Below, piece after piece: positions 1-11,649 of a DNA stretch of 64,000 nucleotides. Made by a program: the position numbers and the translations under genes. The notes beneath the pieces are model-generated. The model was given only the letters and a program-made list of their open reading frames with translations, had not been told where the DNA came from and searched no databases. This DNA is from Cycas panzhihuaensis (lineage: Eukaryota; Cycadophyta): contig CM041465.1 of NCBI GenBank assembly GCA_023213395.1, positions 26,605,741-26,669,740 of the forward strand, written 5' to 3'. Positions within the stretch are counted from its first letter, which is position 1. The number at the start of each line of letters is the position of its first letter.

Positions 1-246
1 GAAATTGATGTAAACATTGATATTACTTAATGAAATTATAGAGTTACATGGAAAATGTGTTCTCTATGTTACTTGTGATTGATTTATGATACTATAAGGA
101 ATAATAGTACTATAACAAGGTTATGATTACTATTATATTGTGGATTTATGTGGCATATTTGTGTGTAATTTACCTATATGTTGACAAGAAGCCCTAGTTT
201 TGACTATCAAAAAGTGACCTTTGGCAAGTGTACCTTTTAAGGGACA
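1..246 (+). repeat. GyA 5' LTR (3' part only)
   Basis: The first ~246 bases align with about 15,318-15,561, including the stretches around GATGTAAACATTG, TTACTTGTGATTGATTTATG and CTATCAAAAAGTGA. The window begins inside the LTR, so U3 is missing. The exact 3' boundary is uncertain; a CA end at 246 is the best choice. No convincing tRNA primer site follows. Confidence 0.75.
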
Positions 247-289
247 AAAGGAAGATCAAGGCATGATTTTCTTACTTATTATAAGAAGC

Positions 290-290
<1 letters not shown>

Positions 291-320
<30 letters not shown>

Positions 321-329
321 CTTCTTCTT
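291..329 (+). repeat. (CTT)n microsatellite
   Basis: About 12 uninterrupted CTT/TTC units lie in the GyA leader just before the gag remnant. Confidence 0.95.
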
Positions 330-399
330 TTTGTGATATCTAGAGCAGAACCTCTAGCCATACCTTAGTACAATGATCCAAAGGAAGGAGGACCCCCGG

Positions 400-1690
400 G
401 GTCCAAGTTTTCATATTACCTTTATACAAGGAGCAATTCTTACGTGGTATAAGTAATTAGACCTAACTAAAAGTTGGGAAGATATCAAGAGAATTTGAGG
501 AGAGATTCCAGAAGTTTAAAAGCAATGAAGTTATGGAATTATCCCTTAAGAAGATGAAGCAAAGACCAGGGAAATCAACCCTAACCTATAGAAGTAAAAT
601 AGATATTATAGCAGCAAATATAATAAAAAGAGAGAAAATTATAGACTATAACATGAGAATTTATTTTATTAATTGACTAAACATAAAGCTAAGGGTTATA
701 ATGGAAACCCATCCTCTCAAATCATACCAGCATGTATGAGAGTTAATAATAGATGTTAAGAAAGAAATTGATACTAAAAATGTAGGACATAACCCCTTAC
801 TTCTAAGATTACAAGAGGAGATTTAGGAATTCAAAAGTCAAAACATAAATAAATCTTACTTTCAAATGGAAAAAATAGAGAAGACATCAAAGGTGAAATC
901 CCTAAGGAAGGAAGTTGTAAGATTAAAGTTGAAAGCCCGGAAATACAAGAAATAAAGGAGAAAAATAAGAAATACAGAGGGAAAGAACTTTCAATAGAGA
1001 AATGGTATCGCATATGTGATGAAAACTCTCATTCCATAGAGGAATGTGACCTTAATAAAAGGAATAGTACGGTGAAAAAGAGTACATAGTGATATATATG
1101 TGACATTGATAACCATAATAGCAAAGATTGCTACTTCAATGTACGAGGGAAAAATCAATAAGGTAGAGGTCGAGTGAGAGAAAGTCTCTTGATCAAGAAT
1201 GTTTATACTATTCATATGGCACCTAAAATTTCCAAGAAGAAGCCACCAATAGGACGGTGGTTGGTGTAATTAGGATTTGAGCATTAGAAGTCAAAATGGC
1301 CATGATAAAGGCACATGAGAAATGCCCATTTACGCGGAAAAACTATAGGCCAAGTACCCACCCAAAAAAGGATTGTAAAGGCAAGGGAAAAGCTATAAAC
1401 TTTATGACAATGATACCAAATTCTCCAAAAAATATTAATTTACAAACGAGAAGTGAGAAAGGTAAAATAAAAGTGGAAGTTAAGTACCCTAACCCCAAAG
1501 TAGAAATTGATAGATTTGCAATAACAAAGAAAGCATTAAAAGATGTTGTCAAAGAAGAAATAACAAAATCACTACCTATGGAAAAACCAGAGGTAAAACA
1601 AGTTTATATGAAGAAAAATAAAGTAAAAGGGCCTAGTGAAACCTCGAGAATGAAGGAAGTAAGAAACAACAAAGTGGAAAAGAAGTAAAC
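400..1690 (+). pseudogene. GyA gag remnant (capsid and nucleocapsid)
   Basis: Three-frame reading gives a capsid-like stretch at about 480-780 that parallels the GyE capsid (F-Q-K-F/ S-N-E-V-M-E / K-Q-R-P motifs). It is followed by decayed zinc knuckles. The first (about 1,004-1,048) reads Y-R-I-C...H...C, having lost its first Cys; the second (about 1,094-1,135) keeps Cys-His-Cys after a stop. A third and fourth are visible only as fragments near 1,255 and 1,318-1,380. The open 130-codon stretch at 1,296-1,688 is the basic linker after the last knuckle and matches the equivalent GyE linker. Several stops interrupt the frame. Confidence 0.75.
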
Positions 1691-1699
1691 AATGAATCA

Positions 1700-2476
1700 A
1701 CCAACTCCCATGCTCAAAGCAGGGGATTCATTTAAGGGATTACCAATAGAGGATATCCTAAGGATACTCGTAGTGATGGAAAACTTGGCAAAGCAATTAC
1801 AATTGACAATTCCCCTAGAACAACTAATAGAATAGATCAAAATTAGGGTGTTGTAGCCAAAGGAAATATCAAAAAATTTAAACAAAGTTGTGTCATCATG
1901 TGACATTAACCCCTCAGTGACCATCGATGTCTTAGGGGAAACATTCCAAAATGTAATCGTATATGGTGAAGTAGCAGTGAACATCCTACCAACAACCACT
2001 TAGAGGAAATTAGAAAGCCCCAACTAACACCCACCAGTTACTCTCTTAAATTGGTGAATGAATTATTAGTGAAGCTAATGGGAAAACTTCTAGATATTAA
2101 AGTAAATGTGGTTGAGATCATAATATCGATGGACTTTACAATCATAGAAATGGTTAAAAGAATGGTAACCTATCTAGCCCTATTAGGAAGACCTTGGTTG
2201 TATTAGATAAATTGACTACAAAGTTAGAGATACATTACATTCACTTTATCTGATGGAAGTAATCAAATGGTGTTACCTATGCTGAGTAAAGGAAAGTACA
2301 TGGCGAAAGTTATGCTAGATGATACCTCTAGCACTACCATTGCAAGCGAAGAAACTTCCTCAATGTTTGATGAAGTAAACCTCCAACATATTACAGAAGA
2401 AGGTAATATAATGAATAACAATGATGAAAACGAACCCCAACTACTACAAAGAACTATAAGCAGAGAGTTCCTCTAA
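1700..2476 (+). pseudogene. GyA aspartic protease remnant
   Basis: The frame around 1,910-2,020 aligns with the GyE retropepsin: V-L-G-E-T-F, then V-I-V-Y-G-E-V-A-V-N-I-L-P. The catalytic D-G-G-A of GyE is Y-G-E-V here, so the active-site Asp is lost. A downstream G-R-P-W-L-Y-like motif is present near 2,190 and the tail is open to 2,476. The protease would have processed the polyprotein. Confidence 0.7.
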
Positions 2477-3039
2477 TAAAGAAGGCATAAAAATTTTAAT
2501 CAAGTACTGGATAAGGAAATCTTAAGAGTTGGATCCCCCCTCCTATTATAATCTACTTTCTATTTATACTTCAATAAACATTAATAAAATAAATAACAAT
2601 TTTGGTCATATTGATTCTAATAGAAATAGTTTATGTGAACTAATAAATAATGTAGTTAGTAAAAACATGGATAAATATTTCATGGATGTATGCTTGGTAG
2701 AAAACCCTAGGAATCAAGTGCAAGTAAAGTCATACCCCCATCTTTTATCCCAAACCCTAATCCTACTCCTATCCTTAACCCCTCTCTTAGGCTTAAACCA
2801 TTTTAGTTTGGTTTAGAAGACTTGGTCAATCTTCTTCCAGACCCCAACCTCCCTTCTACTTTAGCGATAAAACCCATAGTATAACTTCCCCTTATCTCCC
2901 TCTAAGACCTCGAGAAAACTAGATTTAGTTCCTCATCCTCCTCTCTCAAGGTACACACATCTAGTGAGAATCATATGGAAAACAATCCTATGGGCTCATG
3001 GCCCTAGGATGTAATGTCAAGTCAAAATACCATAAGAGA

Positions 3040-3760
3040 ATCTCTCCCTAATAATTGACCTCCTATACTAGAAGATAGGTTGGAACCACCATTCATAAAA
3101 AAAAAAGGTAATCCCATTTTTCAGAAATAGATTAAAGGGTACCATCCACTTAATCCAATGTATGGAATATTGGTTGAAACATAGGATATTGGATAAATCC
3201 CAGTGGATAATTAACTTTGTCCTCATCCTCTATAAACAAGCCTAGTGGTGGTACTCATCCCACCAAATATTACTATATAATTGGGTAGATATACAAGCAA
3301 CCTTTAGGTTAAAATTTAATTCACATGAAGAATTGTCTATCACCCAATTTCTAGTAGGAGAATGCCTCATAAAACACATCAACTTATGTAAAAGATCATG
3401 GAGATTTTAGAGCATCCTAAAAAGTGACTAGAGGCATTTATTCTTCTATAGTCCAAAAAAGAAAGGAAAAAATGGTTTCTCAAATGAGAGAAAGTCTGAG
3501 AAGTTTTTTGGGATAGCTTAAAAAAACCATTTATCAAATCTCTCTTATATTCATCAGGAAACAAAACCATAAATAAAGTGTTAAAATATATTAAGAAGAT
3601 AAGTGTGGAAGTAAAATAAATCAAACCCATATCAACTCTAAGAAATATAAGATGTAGAGATAATAAGGAGGAGGAGGAAACTCATAATTTTCCTCCCAAA
3701 TATACAAAATTACGTTATGGACAATGGGAAACAGAGGAAACACTTGTCCATAAGGTAACT
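3040..3760 (+). pseudogene. GyA second Gag/capsid-like domain, upstream of RT
   Basis: Reading across stops from about 3,160 gives E-Y-W-L-K-H, then D-K-S-Q-W, then W-W-Y, N-W-V-D-I-Q-A-T-F-R-L-K-F. This parallels GyE 27,570-27,720 (K-Y-W-M-E-H, D-K-T-Q-W, W-Y-W-Y, N-W-K-D-L-Q-T-I-F-R-I-R-F). The hydrophobic/Trp pattern resembles the retrotransposon Gag capsid fold, but the block sits between protease and RT. Its presence in both copies shows it is ancestral to the family. Its function is unknown. Confidence 0.6.
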
Positions 3761-3879
3761 AGAGATCAATAAATTAAAAGTGAAAAAGTCAAAACAACTA
3801 AAGTAAATGTAGAAACTAAGAAAAGTCCCCATAATATCATAATTAGAAACTATTAGGATGATAGAACCATAGTAGAAGC

Positions 3880-5280
3880 CTAAGTTCTATTTAAGGAGTC
3901 CAAAGATGTCTTCACTTGGTCCTATAAAGACTTGAAAGGTGTCCCTCTTGAGGTAGTGATGCATCATATGGACTTAATCAAAGGGGCCAAATTAATGAAG
4001 CAGAAGTCATACCAAATGAACCCAAAGTGAAAAGAAAAGGTAAAAGTTGAATTAGATAAGATGTTAGAACCCATATACATTTACAAGGTGGAATACAGTT
4101 GTAGGGTGAACCCTATGGTGGTAGTTCCAAAAAGGAATGGGAAGACTAGAGTGTGTGTAGATTACCACCAACTGAATAAAGTGAAAAAATAATTTGTTTC
4201 CAATTCCATTCATAGAAGTTATATTAGAGATGGTTAGGGAAAATGAAGTATATTCCTCCATAGATGGATTCAACGATTATAATCAAGTTAGTATTACCCA
4301 TGACGATCAATCAAAAAGCATGTTCACTATTGAATGGGGAACATGTGCTTATAGAGTGATGTCATTTAGTTTGACAAATACCCCAGTGATATTTCAAAGA
4401 ATAGTGATCAACATCTTTAAGAAAATGATTGAGGAGAAAGTGGTAGTGTTCTTAGATGATTGGACATTGTACAAGACTATGAAAAATCATATGAAAAACC
4501 TTATAGAAATGCTACAATTTGTTAAAAAAATAATTTATGCCTAAACCTAGAAAAGTGCACATTCCTTGTTCCATTTAGCAACTTGCTAGGTCATATCATT
4601 AGCAAGGAAGGCTTGTTGATAGATCCTACTAAAGTGTCAACATTCTTGCACTGCCCACAACCCTTATCAAGAAAATAACTTAAAGGATTCTTTGGATTGA
4701 CAAGATATTATCAAAAGCTTATAAAAGGATATATGTATATCTCTAAAGTTTTTATTGAAAAGGGTTATGGATTGTGAGTGAGGACCTAATCATTAAAGAG
4801 CATTTGAAACATTAAAGTAAATTACAACCTCAACACTTGCGCTATGATTTCTTGATTAGAACAAAACATTCTATATTCAAGTAGATGCCTTGTAATTTAC
4901 AATTGGGTGTGCATTAGTGTAACCTAGAGAGAACAATGTGGATCACCTTATCTATTTCCCTAGGAGAAAGTTAACAAAGGCATAACAGAATTATATAACC
5001 ACAAAAAGAGAAGCCCTAAGGATGATTTATGTATGCACTACAAAATTTCTAACATGATTTATGCACTACAAAATTTCTAACACTATTTGTTATCCAATCC
5101 ATATATTTTACGCAGATCACTAAGCTTTGATGTATCTCATCAACAAACCATTATTTAAGGGATACATTAGTTGAGAGCTAATGTTTTCTTAGGAGTTTAT
5201 ATTTAAAATTGTGGAAAAACCAAGAAAAACACATTGTTCATGATCAATTATCAAGGATAGAAAATGAAGAGTAGGCTATA
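3880..5280 (+). pseudogene. GyA reverse transcriptase and RNase H remnant
   Basis: Near 3,900 the frame reads D-V-F-T-W-S-Y-K-D-L, the pre-RT motif also seen in GyE. RT blocks follow: V-V-V-P-K-R-N-G-K (about 4,110), a degenerate D-Y-H-Q-L-N-K, and the catalytic motif F-L-D-D at 4,449-4,460 where most retroelements have Y-x-D-D. The clearest open stretch is 4,194-4,544. RNase H fragments continue to about 5,280 (D-H-x-A-L near 5,118, then V-K-P-R-K-T-H-x-V-H-D-Q-L-S-R-I near 5,210). Many frameshifts make it inactive. Confidence 0.8.
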
Positions 5281-5429
5281 GGCATAAAGGATAATACAAC
5301 ATTATTTAGTATAGAAACTTTTCACATAGAATGATATGGAAATATCTTAGAATTTTTGGTAACTGGAGATTTTTTGCCATATATGGATAAAATATAAAGA
5401 TAAAACCTAGTTTAAAAAGCTAAATCCTA

Positions 5430-6640
5430 TCAATTGACCTATGGGAAACTACATTACCTTAGGCCAGGTCACATGTTACAACATTACATCAAACCTCATG
5501 AGGTCAACCAAAATATTACCCAAGCTCATGAGGGAATACCAAGATTACACACGAAGGTGAAGAATACATGGAGAAAGAATTTACCCATTAGATTTTGGTG
5601 GTCGACACTTTTTGAAGATATCTTTTAATAGGTAAAGAAAGTAGACCAAAAGATTTTCTTTCATTGTGTGAAAGAAAATCTACTTTGATTTCTTTTAATA
5701 CTACCACTTTGATTTCTTGATTGAATCTACTTTCATTGGCAACCTAATCTTGTGATAATTACTTCACAAAGGAATCTTGTTGTGCTCATTGAGTCTACTT
5801 TTCGAAGTGGTAGTATTAAAAGAAATCAAAGTAGATTTTCTTTCACACAATGAAAGAAATCAAGAAATCTACTTTCATTGTGCTCATGAGCACAACAAGA
5901 TTCCTTTGTGAAGTAATTATCACAAGATTAGGTTGCCCTCTTAAGTTAATAAGCAATTAAGGGACACATTTTTCTAATGAGGTTTTCAAAGAATTAACAA
6001 ACATATTTATGATCAGCTATCATAAATCAACCCCATATTATCCACAAGTAAATGGTCAAGTAGAGAATTCTAATAAAATCATTGAGAATTGTTTAAGGAA
6101 GATATGTGATGTTGAAAATTTTAATTGGGTGAAGAAATTACCTTAACTGATGTGAGCATTTCACACCACATATAAGCAAGCAACTGGGCAAGCTCCATAA
6201 AAGATGGTATATGGAGTTAAAACAATTATTTTGGTTGAATTCTAGATTTTAAGCTTAAGGGTAGCTTTGACTTGCTAACTAGATGACACTAAATCTATTT
6301 GAGAATGGTTGTGGTAGTTGCTACAATTGGAGAAGGACCAATAGAAAGCAAAATGGTTATAGGGAATAGAGAAAACTAAACACAAAGTGTGGCATAACCA
6401 CCACCTAAAAATACCACAAGTCGCCAAAGAATACCAAGTCTTGCTTTACAAAAAACAAACCCTAAACTCATCCAAGAAAATTAAAAATAAGATGGTTAGG
6501 CCTATATAAAGTGGATAAGATTTTCAAGAATGTCTTTGTCTAGTTAAGAGATATTAGTAGATTGAAACTATCAACATTACTGACTAGTAGTAGATTGAAA
6601 CCCTACCACCACTATGGTATTTTTTCCAAGAAGAATCAGG
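5430..6640 (+). pseudogene. GyA integrase remnant
   Basis: The central core survives around 5,890-6,130: S-T-T-R-F-L-C-E-V, G-C-P-L, then (D)Q/N-x-G-T-H-F-S, and S-T-P-Y-Y-P-Q-V-N-G-Q-V-E-N-S-N-K with the last catalytic Glu kept. The C-terminal R-W-L-G-P-Y-type motif is decayed near 6,490. The zinc-binding and first-Asp region is replaced by an interleaved inverted repeat at 5,651-5,937. Confidence 0.75.
5651..5937. repeat. Interleaved inverted repeats A-B-A'-B' inside GyA integrase
   Basis: Arm A (5,655-5,709) is a perfect 55-bp reverse complement of A' (5,805-5,859). Arm B (5,738-5,789) is a perfect 52-bp reverse complement of B' (5,886-5,937). The order A-B-A'-B' is interleaved, not nested. 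B' is in-frame integrase sequence, so B is the inverted copy. Arm A also begins with its own 13-bp hairpin (5,651-5,663 with 5,669-5,681). Perfect arms in an otherwise decayed element imply a recent local rearrangement. Confidence 0.9.
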
Positions 6641-8551
6641 TGAATGTATCATAACATGTTGCTTGAAGTTGTGGACAAATGAGGTTGTCTCAATACCAAG
6701 GATGTGATTCTACCCCAATATGTAAATACAAAAACATTATGAAAAAATTAAAAATTAAAAAAATAACCATAACTCAAAACACAATAGTAAATCTGGGCAG
6801 TATTTCTATTGTTTTTAAGTCTATTCATCTTCAAAAAATCATTTTTCTATTTTCCTCCTTTCCATTTTCTAACTGTTCATTTGATCAACTAAAGACTAAT
6901 TAAAATCCGTTTAAATCTCTGATTTCTTTCTTCAATTGGGTAGAGGACACCTATATGGACATCCCCCTAAAATTTTGTAACGAATAGAGTCTATTCTTCC
7001 AATGAAATCATGTTTTCAGTGAGGGCTATCATTTCTTTTTCGTACCAAAAAGGGGATTGATCACAACCTGGTAAAACCTAGTCGCATCAGCTGCTAGTCT
7101 GGTCACACCAAATATTGGACTAGTCACACTAAGGACTAGTTGGTCATACTCTCGTAAAATATGGTTGTATCATAATGTAATCTTTTTGTATTTTAAGAGT
7201 CTAAATAGGATTCTTTCACAAAACGAAGGTTGGAAATATGAAAATAAATATTACCAAATATTTTTATACTCATTTTTTTAAAGAGTATTTTGAATTTAAT
7301 GGATCTAAAAACGGATCAAGGGATCACTATTCTATCAGTGATATGCAGGTTCTATGACCTCACATGTAGGAAAAAACATATCTAAAAACAATGGCAGGCA
7401 AATAAAAGTAGGCATAAAGCAGATAAAATAGTGACAAACACCAAGCTATTGAGACCTCTATTGGATAAAGTATCAACTCTACTAAAAACAATGTCAAAAT
7501 ACCTCTAAATAGCCTTACAACATAAATGAAACGTTAAAGGACATTGCCTGAAGGACTACTAACGAAGGAAAATATAGAGTACCCTATGTTTTAAAGCCAA
7601 TGGAAAGCAAAAAAAAATAGTGAAAAAGATTATTGTAGACAAAAAATAGTAAAGAAAAATACCATTACAAAATTATAAGTGAAATTACAGTGGAAAAGCA
7701 TGGTTAAGAGTCTAGAAAAAATGATCAAAAGATTGATTTTATAAACATTAGAAGGGGCAAATCATATTAAAATTTGAATATTCTCATCAAATATTCTAAA
7801 AACTATAGTATAAAGTATCAAAATTTATTTAAAATCTTTTTTTTAATAAATTTCACCATGCGTAAGCCTGCACGTAATAGACAATCTACAACCCAAAGAT
7901 TTGTTCATAACTCATTGAATCTATAATGAAAATCAACTTTGAAAGTTGCACAGCTTTGTAGTAGTTCTTATAAGGGAATAATAAAGAGAATCGAAAGAAA
8001 AAAAAAAAAGAGTTATTTCTCACTATAGAGATCACACAGCCAAGTGAAGATGCCCAACTATTTTTTTCAAGTTTTAAGCCAAATGAAGCACAAATTTGGA
8101 CCACATTCACTCCATGAGCATGCTACATAAATTTTTATTAAGTTCTGGCATCAAATGGAAGTGAATTTAAGCAAAACAAAGGAGATGCATGGTGGAAAAA
8201 TAGTAAAAAATCATCCAAATTGTGCTAAATCGAATTGAGCATAAAATATTTTTGCAAGCAAGTGAATTGCAAACTAGAAACAGACCTATGCAAGGTGCAA
8301 TAGCAAGAAACAGAGACAGATTTCATTTCCATTGAAGAAATTTTGGCATGTAAACCAAAAATGAGATCATAGGAGGGAGACGATTGTTTTTGCATGTACA
8401 ATAATGAAACATCCAATAAAACTCCTAACAATGACATGTCATTATGATCGTTCGTGGCCTAACAGTCTAGTGGCAGGGTTATTTTTAGAAAAAAAATGTA
8501 GTGGGTTATGACATTTAACATTTTCTGTGGAGGGATCTAACATTGTTCGTA

Positions 8552-8553
<2 letters not shown>
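6641..8553. other. Unassigned non-coding DNA between GyA integrase and CoD
   Basis: The first ~130 bases still resemble the GyE spacer after integrase (GAGGTTGTCTCAATACCAAGG versus the GyE region near 30,990). Beyond about 6,780 no domain, LTR or tRNA was recognised. Short imperfect repeats of GGTCACACxxA and GACTAGT lie at 7,080-7,150. No open frame resembles a known protein. Confidence 0.6.

Positions 8554-8613
<60 letters not shown>
8554..8613. repeat. (AT)30 microsatellite
   Basis: Sixty bases of uninterrupted alternating A and T. Confidence 0.97.
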
Positions 8614-8615
<2 letters not shown>

Positions 8616-9189
8616 TATTAAGAATATTCTTTAAAAAAACTTTGGATAAAATATATTTTAGATTTTTTTAAGTTTAACTAAAATTAAAATGAATTAAGTT
8701 TTCGTTTGGAGTCTAGTTCAAAGCCCTCTTCTTCCCAGCCCTCAGTCAAGTGGTTTTTTAGGTGCCAGAGGTATTTCTGACCCATTTGGAGTTAGTTTTT
8801 GGAAAATAAATATACCACGGCGCACGATTTTCTGAGATCTACGATCTGACAGTGATCATATATAGCACTTTAGAACAAAATATTGGTGAAATTTTAACTT
8901 TTTATATTTTTTAGCATAGTTTGGCTACCTACAAGTAAACTGAGGTAGTAAAAGCCATTATATCAACTACTTGAATATAGATTGGTATTATTTATAGCTT
9001 TCTTTTTTTTTTTTTTATGTATATCTTTAATCATTTTTACTTTTTTTCTTGCTTTAAAATGGCTTCTAATCGAAGCGTAATGGGAATAGTCACAGAAAAT
9101 CTCACTAGTCCTAAAAATTATACAATCTAAAAACATAAGATGCATAGTTTCTTTTATTTAAATGGTTTATAGAGGTGTATTTATAATTT
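8614..9189. other. Unassigned AT-rich DNA upstream of CoD gag
   Basis: The 5' LTR of CoD should lie near here, but no sequence matching 13,145-13,545 was found by eye. A (T)15 run lies near 9,003-9,017. Confidence 0.5.
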
Positions 9190-9239
9190 TGTAATGGGAA
9201 AGGATTCTAATAAAATTATTAATTTCCAAAATAGATTGA

Positions 9240-10330
9240 AGACAGATGTTGACTTTAATGTTGAGTATCAATAAAAAATAAAGCTTACATTTGGATTTCT
9301 TAGCTTATCAATTAGTGAAAGCAACATTTTGAACATCAATGATGCTACTACACTGAAGCAAATGTGGGAGACGATCGTGAACCTATTTAAACATAAAGAC
9401 GATGTGAGAGCCATCAACCTGTGAAGTCAATTATATATACTAAAAATGACAGAAATGTTGTGGATCTTATGAGGGAAGTAAGATCAATTATTAACAATTG
9501 GAGAAATCATACCTGATTCAGAAGTAACAGCTTATGTATTGAAGAGTCTTCCACTCCCATATAAAATCTTCACAATTACACTGACATTATCAAATAAATC
9601 GTTCACCTTTATGATTGAATCTTTGAAATCACTATTTATAAAACATAAGTAGAAGATGAAGCTAGAACATTGGCATCAAAATCTTAAGGCAAAAAGGCCT
9701 ATATTCCAAAGACAAATACACCTTATAAAACTGTAGTTCAAAAGAGTAAACCAAGACATTCAAAGGGATAATACAAACCAAAACGTTATCATTGTGGGAA
9801 GTTAGGTCACATTAAAAAGGATTGTTGGATATGGCAGCAATAGTAGCAATCTCAAAAGCCCCAGAATCAACCTTAACAACAAAGGTAGCAACAATGACCA
9901 CCTACACAATGTGGTTATGTGATAGATTTAAATCAAGAGACACCAAATACAATCATAACAAGGGTGTTTGTTATAGCATATAAAATAGATTTCGTTGCAT
10001 TTGATGTATGCTTTATTGATTTAGATGCGTCAAATCATGTGACAGGAAAGTTGGAATGGTTCAATGAAATGTGACAGATGAATCAGAAAGTGACCATCGG
10101 TAATGACACTGGATTGGAGGCAATTGGCATTGGAAAAGTACCATTACCAAATAGTGATAAATAGCATCTAGAGAATGTCTTATGTGTACCTAATTTGAAG
10201 GCTAATCTTGCACCAATTAGTGAAATTGAAGAATAAGATATAATTATAACGTTTGCTCAAGGTAAGTGCATAGTCTGAGACAAACATAACAAGATTGTAG
10301 CTATAAGACAAACAGAATAATATATACAAA
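9240..10330 (+). pseudogene. CoD gag and protease remnant
   Basis: A UBN2-type gag pattern is readable at about 9,300-9,640 (N-D-A-T-T-L-K-Q-M-W-E-T-I, then S-L-P-L-P-Y-K). The zinc knuckle near 9,785-9,830 reads R-Y-H-C-G-K-L-G-H-I-K-K-D-C, with the first Cys replaced. The protease site near 10,016 reads D-L-D-A where D-S-G-A is expected, followed by N-H-V-T-G. Stops and frameshifts are frequent. Confidence 0.65.
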
Positions 10331-10339
10331 TTACAAGGA

Positions 10340-11260
10340 CACTCATCCACAAAGAGCATTCCTTATTGTATCACCTAAACAAAAGCTATGGAATAAAAGA
10401 ATAGGTTCTTTAAATTAACCCTAGTCTCCAATTGATGTATAAATTGGATATGGTGCATAGTTTACCTTTGATTGAAAATAAAAGTTGCTTATATGAACCC
10501 TATATTTTTGGTAAGCAGCACATAGAATCATTTCCAAAGAAGAAAGCATGAAGAGTTAATAAAAAGTTTAGATTGGTTCACTGTGATATTTGTGGATCAA
10601 TGCATGTTGTCTTACTAGAATGAGTAAGATACTTTATCACTTTCATCAATGACTTTTCAAGAAAAGTTTGAATTTTTTTATTGAGAAAAACTCACAAGCT
10701 TTCACTTATTTCAAGTTGTTTAAGAAGTTGGCAAAGAATGAAAGTGGACAAAAAATCAAGATCCTGCATACTAATAATAATAAAGAGCACACTTCAAATG
10801 AATTCACCCAATTCTACAAAGATAATGAAATTCAAAGGCAGCTCACTATTGCCTATACACCTTAATAAAATAGAATTGTTAAGAGAGTGAACAAAACTTT
10901 GGTTGAGAAAGCCAAGCAATGATGAAATGCAAAAATGTACTAGATTTCTTATGGATTAAAGTTGTAAACACAATAGCTTATATGATGAACAAAAACACTG
11001 CAATAGCAATTAGGAATATCACCCCTAAGGAAGCTTGGTTAGGGAGAAAACCAATAGTAGTAATTTAAAAATCTTTGAATATAATATATACATGCATATT
11101 CCAAAGAAAAAACAACAAAAGTTAGATGATAAAAACATGAAGTGCATCCTTATAAGATACTCTATGAAGAAAGCAAAGCATACAAAATATATGAGTTATC
11201 TTCTTGAAAGGTTTATACGACTCGTGATGTAATATTTCAAGAAGAAGAATCATAGGACAT
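10340..11260 (+). pseudogene. CoD integrase remnant
   Basis: The core reads V-H-C-D-I-C-G-S-M near 10,575 (first Asp kept). It then reads I-L-H-T-N-N-N-K-E-H near 10,760, where T-D-N-G-x-E-F is expected, so the second Asp is Asn. The Glu-containing motif near 10,865 is also altered (N-R-I-V-K-R-V-N-K). The 10,668-10,865 stretch is the longest open part. It is catalytically dead. Confidence 0.7.
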
Positions 11261-11649
11261 TGAGTCAATTGAGGTTGAAAATCAAAATAAAAAACTACCT
11301 AAATTTAGTACTTCACAAAATATAGTTTACCCTGAATATGAACTAATGGATATTGGTGATGAAGCAAAATTAGAATTTTTTTCAGTTTCTAGAAGTAGAA
11401 TCTAAAAAAATGTCAAAGAAATAATAAAAGACAAAGTAGGAAAATGTGTCAGATTTGACACCATTATCATCAAAGAAGAAGCTTCCAAAATGATATAAAA
11501 AGACTATGGAGAATGCTAAAAGATTGTTACTCAATTTTGAAGGAAAACAAAAATCGAAAATGCAATCTTCTAAATAAGAAAATGTAACACTAATGGCTCG
11601 TGTATTAGATTTAAGTAAATCATCCACAATTAACGAAGAAATTAAAGAA

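Noticed and set aside
8450-8550. Possible tRNA-derived SINE (TGGCCTAACAGTCTAGTGG resembles an A box) before the (AT)30 run
   Set aside because: No convincing B box, no target duplication and no second copy in the window.
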